A program made the position numbers and the translations under genes. The notes below the pieces were generated by a model that worked only from the letters and a program-made list of their open reading frames with translations, made no database searches and had not been told where the DNA came from. A stretch of DNA of 64,000 nt from Bradyrhizobium quebecense (GTDB lineage: Bacteria > Pseudomonadota > Alphaproteobacteria > Rhizobiales > Xanthobacteraceae): assembly GCF_013373795.3 (NCBI RefSeq), contig NZ_CP088022.1, positions 6,448,001 through 6,512,000 of the forward strand, read 5' to 3'. Below, piece after piece: positions 9,468 through 18,849 of the stretch (the stretch's first letter is position 1; each line of letters begins with the position of its first letter).

Positions 9468-11150
9468 ATGATTTCCACAATTCAGGCGTTTCCAACCACC
9501 GACGGCATCTTCGTGGTTTGGGAGGTCGCGGCAATGATCCCGGACTGCCTCGGCTTTGCGCTCTATCGTCAGCAGCAGGGCAAGAGCGCGACCGTCGTCG
9601 ACACCTGGGTCGGGTTTGACGATCAGGTGCAGGGCCACAAGGCGGGAGATCATCGTCCGAGCACCGAATGGCCGGTGCAGAAGACGAACTGGACCGATTT
9701 CCTGGCCCCGGCCGATGCGCCGGTCCGCTATGGCGTCGTGCCGGTTCTCAAGGACGGCGCCACCAAGGTGAAGCCCGCCTACAGTGCGCCAGCGACATGG
9801 ACCGACTACGTCTCGGCCACGCCGTCGGGCCCGCTGAAGCCATGGTTCAACCGCGGCACGATCTCGGCACAATGGCTGTCGCGCGCGATCGGTACCACGC
9901 CGAAAGCCTCCCAGACGCTGGAGAAGGCGATCTCCACCAAGGGCAACAAGATCCGCGACTTCCTCAAGGGCGAGCTTGGCGCGCGCCTGCTCGCCCTGCT
10001 GGCCGGGGCCAAGAAGGACAAGGTCGACGTCTATGTCGCGCTTTACGAGCTCAACGATCCCGAATTGGTTGCCGCGCTGACGGCCATGAAGGGCAAGGCC
10101 CACGTCGTACTCGGCAACAGCACCGGCAAGTCCGACGCTACCGCAAAGGAAACCGAGAAGAACGCCGGCGTGCTGAAGAAGGCGGGCGTCGACATCGTCC
10201 GCCGCAAGATCGCGCCGGCTCGTTACGCCCACAACAAGTTCGCGGTGTTCTGCGACGGCGCCGAGACACCGAAAGTGGTCTGGACCGGCAGCACCAACTG
10301 GACCCGGACCGGATTGTGCACCCAGAACAACAATGGGCTGGAGATCACCGACGACAAGATCGCGGCGGCCTATCACGAGCATTGGAAAGCGATCTATGCC
10401 GACGGCAGCAAGTCGCCGAAGGCGCTGGCCGTGGCCGGCGATCACGAATGGCCGTTCACGATCGGCAACTCGAACATCAACGTCTGGTTCACGCCGACCA
10501 CGAAGAGCGGCGATCTCAAGGAAGCGACCAAGATGATCGAGGACGCCGAGCATGGCGCGGTGTGCCTGATGCTCAATCCGGGCAACAAGGGCCTGCTCGG
10601 CCCGATCCTGCAGAAGGCACGGGACAAGAACCTCTATGTGCGCGGGGTGCTCAACAATTTCCCGGCGCAGGGCAAGGACAGTCCGAAGGATCAGCTGCAA
10701 CTGCTGGCCGGCGGCGGTCAGCAGCAGGTCTTCAAGGGCAAGCAGATTGCCGACGTAATCCGGCCCGCCGGCATCGACAAGACCGCCGACTGGTGGCAGC
10801 ACGAGATCAAGAACACCGGAAAGTTCATGATCGCCGTGCACAGCAAGGTGATCGTGCTGGATCCGGCCGGCAAGAACCCGGTGGTCATGACCGGCTCGCA
10901 CAATTTCTCCGACCGCGCCAGCACCAAGAACGACGACAACCTCGTCATCATCAGAGGCGATTCACGACTGGCGCTGACCTACGCCGCGCGCATCGTCAGC
11001 ATCTACGGCCAGTACCGCTGGCAGGCCTGGCGCAACACGCCGGAAGGCCAGAAGGACAAGAGTCTGAAACGCAGCGACAGCTGGCTGAGCAGCCGCATCG
11101 GCAAGGGCTGGGCGCAAATCGAAACCCGGTTCTGGCTCGGCACCGCCTGA
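9468..11150 (+). CDS. Phospholipase D-like protein
   Basis: 560 residues with two HKD-type motifs. The second, HSKVIVLD near residue 458, is a canonical HxKx4D followed by the downstream GSHNFSDRASTKNDDN. The first, HNKFAVFCD near 251, has one extra residue before the Asp and is followed by GSTNWTRTG. PLD-superfamily enzymes use the two His residues to cleave phosphodiester bonds of lipids or nucleic acids. There is no signal peptide. It lies 214 bp after the DUF2235 gene on the same strand, and a strong hairpin follows the stop. Substrate is unknown. Confidence 0.85.
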   Translation: MISTIQAFPTTDGIFVVWEVAAMIPDCLGFALYRQQQGKSATVVDTWVGFDDQVQGHKAGDHRPSTEWPVQKTNWTDFLAPADAPVRYGVVPVLKDGATKVKPAYSAPATWTDYVSATPSGPLKPWFNRGTISAQWLSRAIGTTPKASQTLEKAISTKGNKIRDFLKGELGARLLALLAGAKKDKVDVYVALYELNDPELVAALTAMKGKAHVVLGNSTGKSDATAKETEKNAGVLKKAGVDIVRRKIAPARYAHNKFAVFCDGAETPKVVWTGSTNWTRTGLCTQNNNGLEITDDKIAAAYHEHWKAIYADGSKSPKALAVAGDHEWPFTIGNSNINVWFTPTTKSGDLKEATKMIEDAEHGAVCLMLNPGNKGLLGPILQKARDKNLYVRGVLNNFPAQGKDSPKDQLQLLAGGGQQQVFKGKQIADVIRPAGIDKTADWWQHEIKNTGKFMIAVHSKVIVLDPAGKNPVVMTGSHNFSDRASTKNDDNLVIIRGDSRLALTYAARIVSIYGQYRWQAWRNTPEGQKDKSLKRSDSWLSSRIGKGWAQIETRFWLGTA

Positions 11151-11174
11151 GGCCGGCGATCCGCCATGACATAC

Positions 11175-11196
11175 GGGGCAGCGTTGTCGCTGCCCC
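11175..11196. terminator. Hairpin between convergent genes
   Basis: Perfect 9-bp stem GGGGCAGCG / CGCTGCCCC with a TTGT loop, followed by a weakly T-rich CTCTTTCTC. It sits between the ends of the PLD-like gene and the LLM oxidoreductase gene and may serve both. Confidence 0.7.
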
Positions 11197-11212
11197 GCGC
11201 TCTTTCTCTAGC

Positions 11213-12313
11213 CTACGCCGCGCGGCCGACCGAGGCGTCGAGGTGCTTCAGCTTCGGCAGGACCTCCTGCTTCAGCAGCCGCAGCGAATTGTGCCAGGCC
11301 TCGGGCTTGTGCTTGTAGTCGAAACCGAACACCAGCAGCACGCCAAAGCCGCCGACCTCCTGATAGATCTTCTCGATCTTCTCGGTGACGGTCGCGGGCG
11401 AGCCGACGATCCAGTTGTTGCGGGCGCAATACTCGACCGTGACGTCGCTATCGGGAACGTCGGGCGACGCCTTCAGATAATCCTTGAACCCAAAGTGGCC
11501 GAGCAGCGGCAGGAAGTACTCGCCCATCATCCGGCCCATCATGTCGCCGGTCGAGAGCTTCCATGCCTCCTCGTCGGTCTCGGCGACGAACACCTCGCGC
11601 ACCATCCGCCAGTCCTTGCGGCTCGGCTTGCGGCCGGTCTTGGCCGCGCCGGCTTCGACCGAGTCCCAGTGGCTGCCGACATAGGCGGGGTTGAGGTTCA
11701 GGCTCATCGGGATGAAGCCGCGCTCGCCGGCGAGCTTGAGCGTGTCGGAATTCTTCGACAGACCGGCGACGCCGATCGGCGGATGCGGCGCTTGCTGAGG
11801 CCTGATGTGCGGTTTGAGGAAATCGAACATCGTGTCCGGCTTGGTCACCGTCCAGAACTTGCCCTTGTGGGTCCACGGTGCCGGCTCGGTCCACATCTTC
11901 AGGATGATCTCGAGCGCCTCGCGGGTCATGTCGCGGTTCTGGCCCGACATGCCGTCGACGTTGAACATCGCCCAGTCGCTCGGCAGGCCCGAGGCCGCGA
12001 CGCCGAAGTTCAGCCGTCCGTTCGAGAGATGATCGAGCATCGCCGCGCGGTTGGCGAGTTCGGCCGGATGATGATACGGCAAGAGGAAGCCGCCGGGTCC
12101 GATGCGGATGTTCTTGGTCTGCAGCAGCGCCTGCGCGACCAACAGGTCGGGCGACGGATGCGGCTCCCAGGGCGCGGTGTGGTGCTCGCCGATCCAGGCT
12201 TCCTGATAGCCGAGTTCGTCCAGCCACCGCAGCACCTGCAGGTCCCAGTCGTGGCCCTCTTTCAGTCCGCACTCCGGCGGATGCGACGGCATCGCGAAGT
12301 ATCCGAGTTCCAT
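11213..12313 (-). CDS. LLM class flavin-dependent oxidoreductase
   Basis: 366 residues. The ATG at 12313 follows AGAGGAAA; a longer in-frame start is not needed. It begins MELGYFAMPSHPP and contains the bacterial-luciferase-like sequence features EAWIGEHHTAPWEP and NGRLNFGVAASG of F420/FMN-dependent monooxygenases (LLM superfamily). Such proteins use FMNH2 supplied by a partner reductase to oxygenate small molecules. The upstream remnants of a TetR gene and an FAD monooxygenase suggest this was part of a larger catabolic or detoxification locus that has decayed. Substrate unknown. Confidence 0.9.
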   Translation of the reverse strand: MELGYFAMPSHPPECGLKEGHDWDLQVLRWLDELGYQEAWIGEHHTAPWEPHPSPDLLVAQALLQTKNIRIGPGGFLLPYHHPAELANRAAMLDHLSNGRLNFGVAASGLPSDWAMFNVDGMSGQNRDMTREALEIILKMWTEPAPWTHKGKFWTVTKPDTMFDFLKPHIRPQQAPHPPIGVAGLSKNSDTLKLAGERGFIPMSLNLNPAYVGSHWDSVEAGAAKTGRKPSRKDWRMVREVFVAETDEEAWKLSTGDMMGRMMGEYFLPLLGHFGFKDYLKASPDVPDSDVTVEYCARNNWIVGSPATVTEKIEKIYQEVGGFGVLLVFGFDYKHKPEAWHNSLRLLKQEVLPKLKHLDASVGRAA

Positions 12314-12419
12314 GGGTTTCCTCTCTTTGTTCGATGCGTGTCTTCCGCACGCGCTCCGGAGAGTACCTGCCCCGGCTACGGCAGAACAATGGCTTTGTCG
12401 CATGCCGCCCCGGCCGGGA

Positions 12420-12728
12420 TTACGCGTAAGGCGTCCCCTTCAGCACGACCGCGATACCCGAAAAGCTGCGCTCCATGATCTGCAGGAAGGCCTCGCGTGT
12501 CGAGGCCGCCGATCGGCGCGCCTTGTGCCCGCGAAGCCCCTCCGCATAGGCGACAGTCACGGCGGTGACCACCATCGACGCGGCGAGCCGGGCATCGGCA
12601 TCGGCGAGCGGCCGCTTGATGGCGCCCGCCAGCACCGTTGCAAGATCATCGATCAACTCGTCACGCAACGGGCGGCGCCGCGTCAGCAATCGCGGCTCGC
12701 TGGGACATGTTCGTACGATGCGTATCAA
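12420..12728 (-). pseudogene. Truncated TetR-type regulator (C-terminal domain only)
   Basis: About 100 codons resembling the C-terminal ligand-binding helices of a TetR regulator (RDELIDDLATVLAGAI, ASMVVTAVTVAYAEGLR). The DNA-binding N-terminus is missing: reading further upstream in the same frame gives Arg-rich nonsense. The only available start is a TTG at 12728 with no ribosome site. The homology ends within about 10 bp of the next remnant on the opposite strand. Confidence 0.6.
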
Positions 12729-12736
12729 GGCGCGCC

Positions 12737-12850
12737 GGCCCGTCGCAGCTGATCCGCCCCGATGCCTGCATCGCCTGGGTGGCCGACGGCGAGGACCTTG
12801 CGGGCCTCGACGCCGCGCTGACGCGGTGGTTCGGACCCGCCACGCATTGA
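12737..12850 (+). pseudogene. C-terminal remnant of an FAD-dependent aromatic monooxygenase
   Basis: 38 codons reading QLIRPDACIAWVAD followed by a short acidic linker and LDAALTRWFGP, then stop. This is the characteristic end of class A flavoprotein hydroxylases (MhpA/PgaE-type, where the consensus is LVRPDGYVAWR). Nothing upstream in any frame resembles the FAD-binding or catalytic domains, which are deleted. Confidence 0.6.
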
Positions 12851-12881
12851 CCTCGCAGGCGAGGCCAGGCGAGACGGCGTC

Positions 12882-13994
12882 TCAGCGCGTCCCGAACGTG
12901 GTCTTGCCGAACAGCGCCTTCTGCGTTGAGGGCTGCGAGCGCCAATATTGCGGCGGCGCACTCACCTCACCGCCAAGCTCGGCCGCGGCGTGCCAGCCCC
13001 AGCGCGGGTCGTAGAGCATGCCGCGGGCGAGCGCGACCATGTCGGCCTTCCCTGAGGTAACGATCTCCTCGGCCTGCTTCGCTTCGGTGATCAGGCCGAC
13101 CGCCATCGTGGTGACGCCGGTCGCCTCCTTCACCGCCTGTGCCGCCGGCACCTGGTAGCCCGGACCGAGCGGAATCTTCTGCAGCGGTGACACGCCGCCG
13201 GAGGAGACGTCCATCCAGTCGACGCCGCGCTTCTTCAGCTCCTTGGCAAATTCGATGGTCTGCGCGAGGTCCCAGGCCCCCTCGACCCAGTCGGTCGCCG
13301 ACACCCGCATGCCGATCGGCTTGTGATCCGGGAATACGGCGCGCACCGCGTCGAACACTTCCAGCGGGAAGCGCATGCGGTTTTCGAGCGAGCCGCCATA
13401 GCGGTCGGTCCGCTTGTTGGCGATCGGCGACAGGAACTGGTGCAGCAGATAGCCGTGCGCGCCGTGCAGCTCGAGCGCATCGATGCCGAGCCGGTCGGCC
13501 CGCCGGGCGGCCGCGACAAAGGCCTCGCGAATGCGCTTCAGGCCGGCGTCATCGAGCGCCAGCGGCGGCGCCTCGCCGTCCTTATGCGGGACATCGGATG
13601 GGCCCACGGTCTGCCAGCCGCCTTCGGCGATCGGGATCAGCTGCCCACCCTCCCACGGACGCTGGCTCGAAGCCTTGCGGCCGGCATGGGCGAGCTGCAT
13701 CGCGACCGCCGCCTTCGAATGCTTGCGCACCGAGGCCAGGATCGGCTTCAGCGACGCCTCGTTGGCATCGCTGTAGAGGCCGAGGCAGCCCGGCGTGATC
13801 CGCCCGATATCCTCGACATGCGTGGCCTCGATGCAGAACATCGCGGCGCCCGACAGCGCCAGCATGTTGATGTGGGTGAAATGCCAGTCATTGGCGGAGC
13901 CGTCGTCGGCCGAATACTGGCACATCGGCGAGACCATGATCCGGTTGGAGAGCTTGAGGCTGCGCAGTTCGATCGGGGAAAACAGGGTGCTCAT
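12882..13994 (-). CDS. NADH:flavin oxidoreductase, YqjM-type Old Yellow Enzyme
   Basis: 370 residues from ATG 13994. MVSPMCQYSA places Cys25 where YqjM has its FMN-tuning Cys26, and ALELHGAHGYLLHQFLSP carries the two substrate-binding His residues; NKRTDRYGGS and DMVALARGMLYDPRWG complete the family signature. These enzymes reduce activated C=C bonds of enones and nitro compounds with NADPH in the cytoplasm. It is 133 bp downstream of the phytase-like gene on the same strand, so it may have its own promoter. Confidence 0.92.
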   Translation of the reverse strand: MSTLFSPIELRSLKLSNRIMVSPMCQYSADDGSANDWHFTHINMLALSGAAMFCIEATHVEDIGRITPGCLGLYSDANEASLKPILASVRKHSKAAVAMQLAHAGRKASSQRPWEGGQLIPIAEGGWQTVGPSDVPHKDGEAPPLALDDAGLKRIREAFVAAARRADRLGIDALELHGAHGYLLHQFLSPIANKRTDRYGGSLENRMRFPLEVFDAVRAVFPDHKPIGMRVSATDWVEGAWDLAQTIEFAKELKKRGVDWMDVSSGGVSPLQKIPLGPGYQVPAAQAVKEATGVTTMAVGLITEAKQAEEIVTSGKADMVALARGMLYDPRWGWHAAAELGGEVSAPPQYWRSQPSTQKALFGKTTFGTR

Positions 13995-14127
13995 GCGAGG
14001 GGTATCCGGGATCGGGGAAACGGCCACCACAAGATAGAGGCGGCCGCCGCGATCACCAACTGCCGCGGTCGCCGAACGGGCCGGGGCAGATCAGCAATGC
14101 GATAACGGTGGCCCGCAGGCCGGCGCC

Positions 14128-15246
14128 TCAGTCCACCAGCGTGAATTGCAGCAGCAAATTGCGCTGGATCAGGGAGAAATTGTCGTCGGAGATCATGGTC
14201 AGCACGGTCTCGCCCTCCGCGGTGACATGGGCGTCGATGCCTTCCATGTTGTCGATCTCGTTGCCGAGATCGGCATTGAAGATTGCCGGACCATCGACGA
14301 CGGCGCCGGGCGCGATATCAGACAAAGCGAGGCGGCGGATGCGAATCCCGGCGCCGCCGAGCCAGGAGAATTTCCGCTCCAGGATCAGCAGATCGCCCGA
14401 CGGCAGCAGGACCGCGTCGCTGATGTCGAAATTCTCGGTGCGGCGGACGCTGAACTGGCCCGGCGTCCTGCCGCCGACCAGGAAGGCGATCAGGTTGCCG
14501 CCAGTATCGAGGCCGCGTTCGGAAAACGCGATCAGCGTACCGGCCAGCGGCTGGCTCGGCGGTGCGGCCTTGGGTGTGGCGTTGGGCATGACCTTGGGCA
14601 CGAAGACGAGCGCCTCGAGCCCCTTGTTGATGGGCAGCTTGCGCGCCGCCGCGGGCAGCGGCACCAGCTCGCCGCGCGCGCGGGTGAAGCCCTTGGCGAA
14701 ATCGTAGCGCAGCACCTGGTTGACCCGCTCGAGCCCGACATAGGCAATGGAGCCGTCCAGCGCGAGCGATTCCGAATCGTACCAACCGCGGGTCGCGGTG
14801 ATCGGCTTGCCGTGGGCGTCGAGCAGTGGCGCCGCCTCGACATCGTCGAGCCCGGCCATCTCCCGGCCGCGATAGACGATGCGGCCGGTGAACCAGGTGC
14901 CCTGGTCGCTGACCGCAATGAAGCGCTCGCCCTTGGCGTCGAGCCGCATCGCGGACAGGCCGCCAAAGCCGGAGAATGACGAGGTCAGGATCAGGCCGCT
15001 GCGATATTCCAGCGCGCCGAACCGCACCCGCGCACGATCGCGAATATCGAACGACGGCAGCGGCCGTGCGTTGACCTCGACAGCTGCGGGTTCGTCGACG
15101 CGGTGGCGGCCCGGCCTGCCGGGCGGTCCCGGCGTCAGCGCCGGCTGGCTCGCGCCCTGTGCCTGCGCGAGACGCGGCGATGCTGCGGCCGACAGCCCCG
15201 CCGCCATCCCATGCAGGACATGGCGGCGGCTAAAGGGTGAGCGCAT
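14128..15246 (-). CDS. Tat-exported esterase-like-activity-of-phytase protein
   Basis: 372 residues. The N-terminus SRRHVLHGMAAGLSAAA is a twin-arginine signal with likely cleavage after about residue 28 (RLAQAQG). The mature part (SGFGGLSAMRLDAKG, WYDSESLALDG, LPINKGLEALVFVP, NMEGIDAH) matches the beta-propeller domain named esterase-like activity of phytase. It should act in the periplasm; true substrate unknown. The ATG lies 3 bp after the cobT stop, so it is translated as the last gene of the cobS operon although no link to cobalamin is known. Confidence 0.85.
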   Translation of the reverse strand: MRSPFSRRHVLHGMAAGLSAAASPRLAQAQGASQPALTPGPPGRPGRHRVDEPAAVEVNARPLPSFDIRDRARVRFGALEYRSGLILTSSFSGFGGLSAMRLDAKGERFIAVSDQGTWFTGRIVYRGREMAGLDDVEAAPLLDAHGKPITATRGWYDSESLALDGSIAYVGLERVNQVLRYDFAKGFTRARGELVPLPAAARKLPINKGLEALVFVPKVMPNATPKAAPPSQPLAGTLIAFSERGLDTGGNLIAFLVGGRTPGQFSVRRTENFDISDAVLLPSGDLLILERKFSWLGGAGIRIRRLALSDIAPGAVVDGPAIFNADLGNEIDNMEGIDAHVTAEGETVLTMISDDNFSLIQRNLLLQFTLVD

Positions 15247-15249
15247 GTC

Positions 15250-17148
15250 TCACGAGTGAAGGCGGCGCCGCGTGCCCGGTGCGGGCGCCGAGCCGTGGGT
15301 CTCGCTGAACAGCTCGGCGAGCTTTTCGGTGATCGCGCCGCCAAGCTCTTCGGCATCCACGATGGTGACGGCGCGGCGATAATAGCGCGTCACGTCATGA
15401 CCGATGCCGATCGCGATCAGCTCGACCGGCGAGCGGGTCTCGATCTCCTCGATGATGTGGCGCAGGTGCCGCTCGAGATAGTTGCCCGGATTGACCGACA
15501 GCGTGGAGTCGTCGACCGGCGCGCCGTCGGAAATCATCATCAGGATGCGGCGCTGCTCGGGACGCGCAAGCAGACGCTTGTGCGCCCAGTCGAGCGCCTC
15601 GCCGTCGATGTTCTCCTTCAGCAGGCCCTCGCGCATCATCAGGCCGAGATTTTTCCGCGCACGGCGCCACGGCGCATCCGCCGACTTGTAGATGATGTGG
15701 CGCAGGTCGTTGAGGCGGCCGGGATTGGCCGGCTTGCCGGCCGCAAGCCACGCCTCGCGCGACTGCCCGCCCTTCCAGGCGCGGGTGGTGAAGCCCAGGA
15801 TCTCGACCTTGACGCCGCAACGCTCCAGCGTGCGCGCCAGGATGTCGGCGCAGGTGGCGGCAACCGTGATCGGACGACCGCGCATCGAACCTGAATTGTC
15901 GAGCAGCAGCGTCACCACGGTGTCGCGGAAGGTCGCCTCCTTCTCGTGCATGAAGGACAGCGGGTGATAGGGATCAGTGACAACGCGCGACAGCCGCGCC
16001 GGATCGAGGATGCCTTCCTCGAGATCGAAATCCCAGGCGCGGTTCTGCTGTGCCATCAGGCGGCGCTGCAGGCGGTTGGCGAGCCGCGCTACGATGCCCT
16101 GCAGATGCGCGAGCTGCTTGTCGAGATAGGAGCGCAGCCGCTCGAGTTCGTCGTGATCGCAGAGATCTTCCGCGGCGATCACCTCGTCGAACTTCGGCGC
16201 AAACGCATGATATTCCGGGCCGCGCGGTTCGTTCTGGCCACGCGAATTCGGCCGTGTCGCCTCGCCCGGCGTCTCGTCGTCGCCGAGTTCGCCGTCGTCG
16301 AACGTGTCTGACGTGGAGGCCTGCGCGCTCTCCATCGCGCTTTCGCTCATCTCTTCCGCGCTCGTCTGGGCCTGGTCGGCGCTCATCTCCTGCGCGGCGT
16401 CGGAATCGGGCGAACCCTCGGCACCGGACTGATCGTTCTCGCCGTCCTGGTTCTCGTCCTGGTCATCGTCGTCGTCGGAATCCATGTTACGGTCGTCGCC
16501 GAGATCGAGCGCCGACAGCAGATCATGGACGAGGTCGCCGAACCTCGCCTGGTCCTCGGTGAAACGGCTGAGCTGGTCGAGCCGCGAGCCGATCTTGTCC
16601 TCCAGCGTCGGACGCCAGAGATCGACCATCTTCTTGGCGGCCGCGGGCGGCGCCATGCCGGTCAGGCGTTCGCGCACCAGCATCGCCAGCGCGTCCGACA
16701 GCGGCGCATCGGCGCGGTCGGTGATCTCGTCATACTTGCCGCGGTGAAAATGATCGTCGAGCATCGCGGTGAGGTTCTTCGCGACGCCCGCCATCCGCCG
16801 CGAGCCGATCGCCTCGACGCGCGCCTGCTCGACCGCCTCGAACACGCCGCGCGCCTGCGGATTGCCCGGCATCAGCTTGCGATGCACCTTGGGATCGTGA
16901 CAGGCGATCTTGAGCGCGATCGAGTCGGCATGGCCGCGCACGATCGCCGCATCGCGCTTGGTCATCTTGCGCGCCGGCTCCGGCAGCCGCGCCTTGCCGG
17001 GCGCAAGCCCCGGCCGCTCGGCGGCGAAAGAGACCTCGAGCTCCGGCTTCTTGGCGATCGCCTTCAGGCACGCCGACACCGAGCGCTTGAACGGCTCGGT
17101 CGGCGCTTCCTTTGATCCGGGACGGAATTTGATATTGGAGGTTGTCAT
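15250..17148 (-). CDS. cobT: Aerobic cobaltochelatase subunit CobT
   Basis: 632 residues. CobT with CobS forms the AAA+ chaperone ring that, with CobN, inserts Co2+ into hydrogenobyrinic acid a,c-diamide in aerobic B12 synthesis. The middle of the chain is highly acidic (about residues 215-290, runs of D and E), as in all CobT, and the C-terminus is a vWA domain whose MIDAS motif DNSGSMRG lies near residue 418. The ATG overlaps the stop of the upstream acetyltransferase gene by 4 bp (ATGA), showing translational coupling. cobN is not in the window. Confidence 0.96.
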   Translation of the reverse strand: MTTSNIKFRPGSKEAPTEPFKRSVSACLKAIAKKPELEVSFAAERPGLAPGKARLPEPARKMTKRDAAIVRGHADSIALKIACHDPKVHRKLMPGNPQARGVFEAVEQARVEAIGSRRMAGVAKNLTAMLDDHFHRGKYDEITDRADAPLSDALAMLVRERLTGMAPPAAAKKMVDLWRPTLEDKIGSRLDQLSRFTEDQARFGDLVHDLLSALDLGDDRNMDSDDDDDQDENQDGENDQSGAEGSPDSDAAQEMSADQAQTSAEEMSESAMESAQASTSDTFDDGELGDDETPGEATRPNSRGQNEPRGPEYHAFAPKFDEVIAAEDLCDHDELERLRSYLDKQLAHLQGIVARLANRLQRRLMAQQNRAWDFDLEEGILDPARLSRVVTDPYHPLSFMHEKEATFRDTVVTLLLDNSGSMRGRPITVAATCADILARTLERCGVKVEILGFTTRAWKGGQSREAWLAAGKPANPGRLNDLRHIIYKSADAPWRRARKNLGLMMREGLLKENIDGEALDWAHKRLLARPEQRRILMMISDGAPVDDSTLSVNPGNYLERHLRHIIEEIETRSPVELIAIGIGHDVTRYYRRAVTIVDAEELGGAITEKLAELFSETHGSAPAPGTRRRLHS

Positions 17149-17555
17149 AGCGATTTCGTAAACCAGTGGCGCGTGACGCCGCCGGGATACCCCTCAATCG
17201 AACCGAACTCTTTATATCCATTGGCGCGGTAGAAGCCCGGCGCCTGGAAGCTCATCGTATCCAGATAGGATCGCGTCGCTCCGAAGCGCCGCGCCTCGTC
17301 TTCGATCGCCTTGATCAGCTTCGCGCCAAAACCCTTGTTGCGAAACTTCTGCTCCATCCAGAACAGCTGGATGAACAACACCGCGGTCCAGACCTCGCCG
17401 ACGATGCCGCCGACGATCTCGTCGCCTTGCCGCAGCGAGATGGCGAAGCGCTTGTACTTCTGCTTCCCCATCTTCTCGTTGTTGTAGCGGAGCAATCCGC
17501 CGAGCACCGCTTTCTTCGTCTGTGTGACTGTGCGCTCGACGGAGATTTTCGGCAT
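17145..17555 (-). CDS. GNAT family N-acetyltransferase
   Basis: 136 residues. The acetyl-CoA binding motif is [20 protein letters not shown], followed by [20 protein letters not shown], both typical of GNAT enzymes. Target unknown. It is embedded between cobS (3 bp gap) and cobT (4 bp overlap), so it must be co-expressed with the cobaltochelatase chaperone. Confidence 0.88.
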   Translation of the reverse strand: MPKISVERTVTQTKKAVLGGLLRYNNEKMGKQKYKRFAISLRQGDEIVGGIVGEVWTAVLFIQLFWMEQKFRNKGFGAKLIKAIEDEARRFGATRSYLDTMSFQAPGFYRANGYKEFGSIEGYPGGVTRHWFTKSL

Positions 17556-17558
17556 GGA

Positions 17559-18557
17559 CTAGCTGAGCGCCACGTTGACCGAGGATTCCGGCAACTCGAC
17601 GTTGAAGCAGCGCTGGTAGAACTCGGCGACCAGCGGCCGCTCCAGTTCGTCACACTTGTTGAGGAAGGTGACGCGGAACGCGAAGCCGATGTCGTTGAAG
17701 ATGTCGGCGTTCTCGGCCCAGGTGATCACCGTGCGCGGGCTCATCACCGTCGACAGGTCGCCATTGGCGAACGCGTTGCGGGTGAGATCCGCCAGCCGCA
17801 CCATCTTGTTGACGATGTCGCGGCCCTCCTGGGTGCGATAGTGCTTCGCCTTCGCCAGCACGATCTCAACTTCCTCGTCATGGGCGAGGTAGTTCAGTGT
17901 GGTGACGATCGACCAGCGGTCCATCTGGCCCTGGTTGATCTGCTGGGTGCCGTGATAGAGGCCCGAGGTGTCGCCGAGGCCGACCGTGTTGGCGGTCGAG
18001 AACAGGCGGAACGCCGGGTGCGGCTTGATCACCTTGTTCTGGTCGAGCAGCGTCAGGCGGCCGGACACCTCCAGCACGCGCTGGATCACGAACATCACGT
18101 CCGGACGGCCGGCGTCGTACTCGTCGAACACCAGCGCGATGTTGTGCTGCAGCGCCCAGGGCAGGATGCCGTCGCGGAATTCGGTGACCTGCTTGCCGTC
18201 CTTGACCACGATGGCATCCTTGCCGACGAGATCGATACGGCTGATGTGGCTGTCGAGGTTGACGCGCACGCAGGGCCAGTTGAGTCGGGCCGCAACCTGC
18301 TCGATGTGAGTCGATTTGCCGGTGCCGTGATAGCCGGTGACCATCACGCGGCGGTTCTTGGCAAAGCCGGCGAGGATCGCGAGCGTGGTGGCGCGGTCGA
18401 AGCGATAGTCGCTGTCGACTTCCGGCACATGCGGATCGACTTCGGAATAGGCCGGAACTTCCAGATCGCTATCGATCCCGAAGACCTGCCGAACCGACAC
18501 CTTCATGTCGGGCATCCCGACGGGTTCTTGCGCTTTGGTCTGGACGGCCGTCGTCAT
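17559..18557 (-). CDS. cobS: Aerobic cobaltochelatase subunit CobS
   Basis: 332 residues, the AAA+ ATPase partner of CobT. Walker A is [13 protein letters not shown] (near 119), Walker [10 protein letters not shown], and the N-terminus [15 protein letters not shown] is characteristic of CobS. First gene of the cobS-GNAT-cobT-phytase-like run. The ATG at 18557 is followed upstream by 292 bp shared with the divergent DedA gene. Confidence 0.97.
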   Translation of the reverse strand: MTTAVQTKAQEPVGMPDMKVSVRQVFGIDSDLEVPAYSEVDPHVPEVDSDYRFDRATTLAILAGFAKNRRVMVTGYHGTGKSTHIEQVAARLNWPCVRVNLDSHISRIDLVGKDAIVVKDGKQVTEFRDGILPWALQHNIALVFDEYDAGRPDVMFVIQRVLEVSGRLTLLDQNKVIKPHPAFRLFSTANTVGLGDTSGLYHGTQQINQGQMDRWSIVTTLNYLAHDEEVEIVLAKAKHYRTQEGRDIVNKMVRLADLTRNAFANGDLSTVMSPRTVITWAENADIFNDIGFAFRVTFLNKCDELERPLVAEFYQRCFNVELPESSVNVALS

Positions 18558-18849
18558 TCATCCTCCGAGGTCCCGGGCATTCCCGAAACCAGATTTAGGT
18601 CATTTGGCTGCGGATGGGGTGCTACGCACAAGCCTAGCAGAGAGCATCGGCCGGCAGAAGCCCACGGGCAAATCAAAGTTCCGTTGTTGTATCATAAAGA
18701 TAGGCGCGAAACTCGGTTTTTGGAAGGCTGCTCTGCAAATCCCGCCGTACTTTCGCCGCAGCGTCACGGCGGCCTACACGGCCGGGCACTTTTCAGCCTG
18801 GCGGGGAGTTGTTAGGTCTCGGACCTATTTTACCGCACCCAGGGATTCT

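Noticed and set aside
6986..11150. A type VI secretion effector locus
   Set aside because: Only fold-level similarity to Tle1; no VgrG, Hcp, PAAR, adaptor or immunity gene is present.
9668..12478. 936-codon plus-strand frame
   Set aside because: Out-of-frame reading of the PLD-like gene running on into antisense of the LLM gene.
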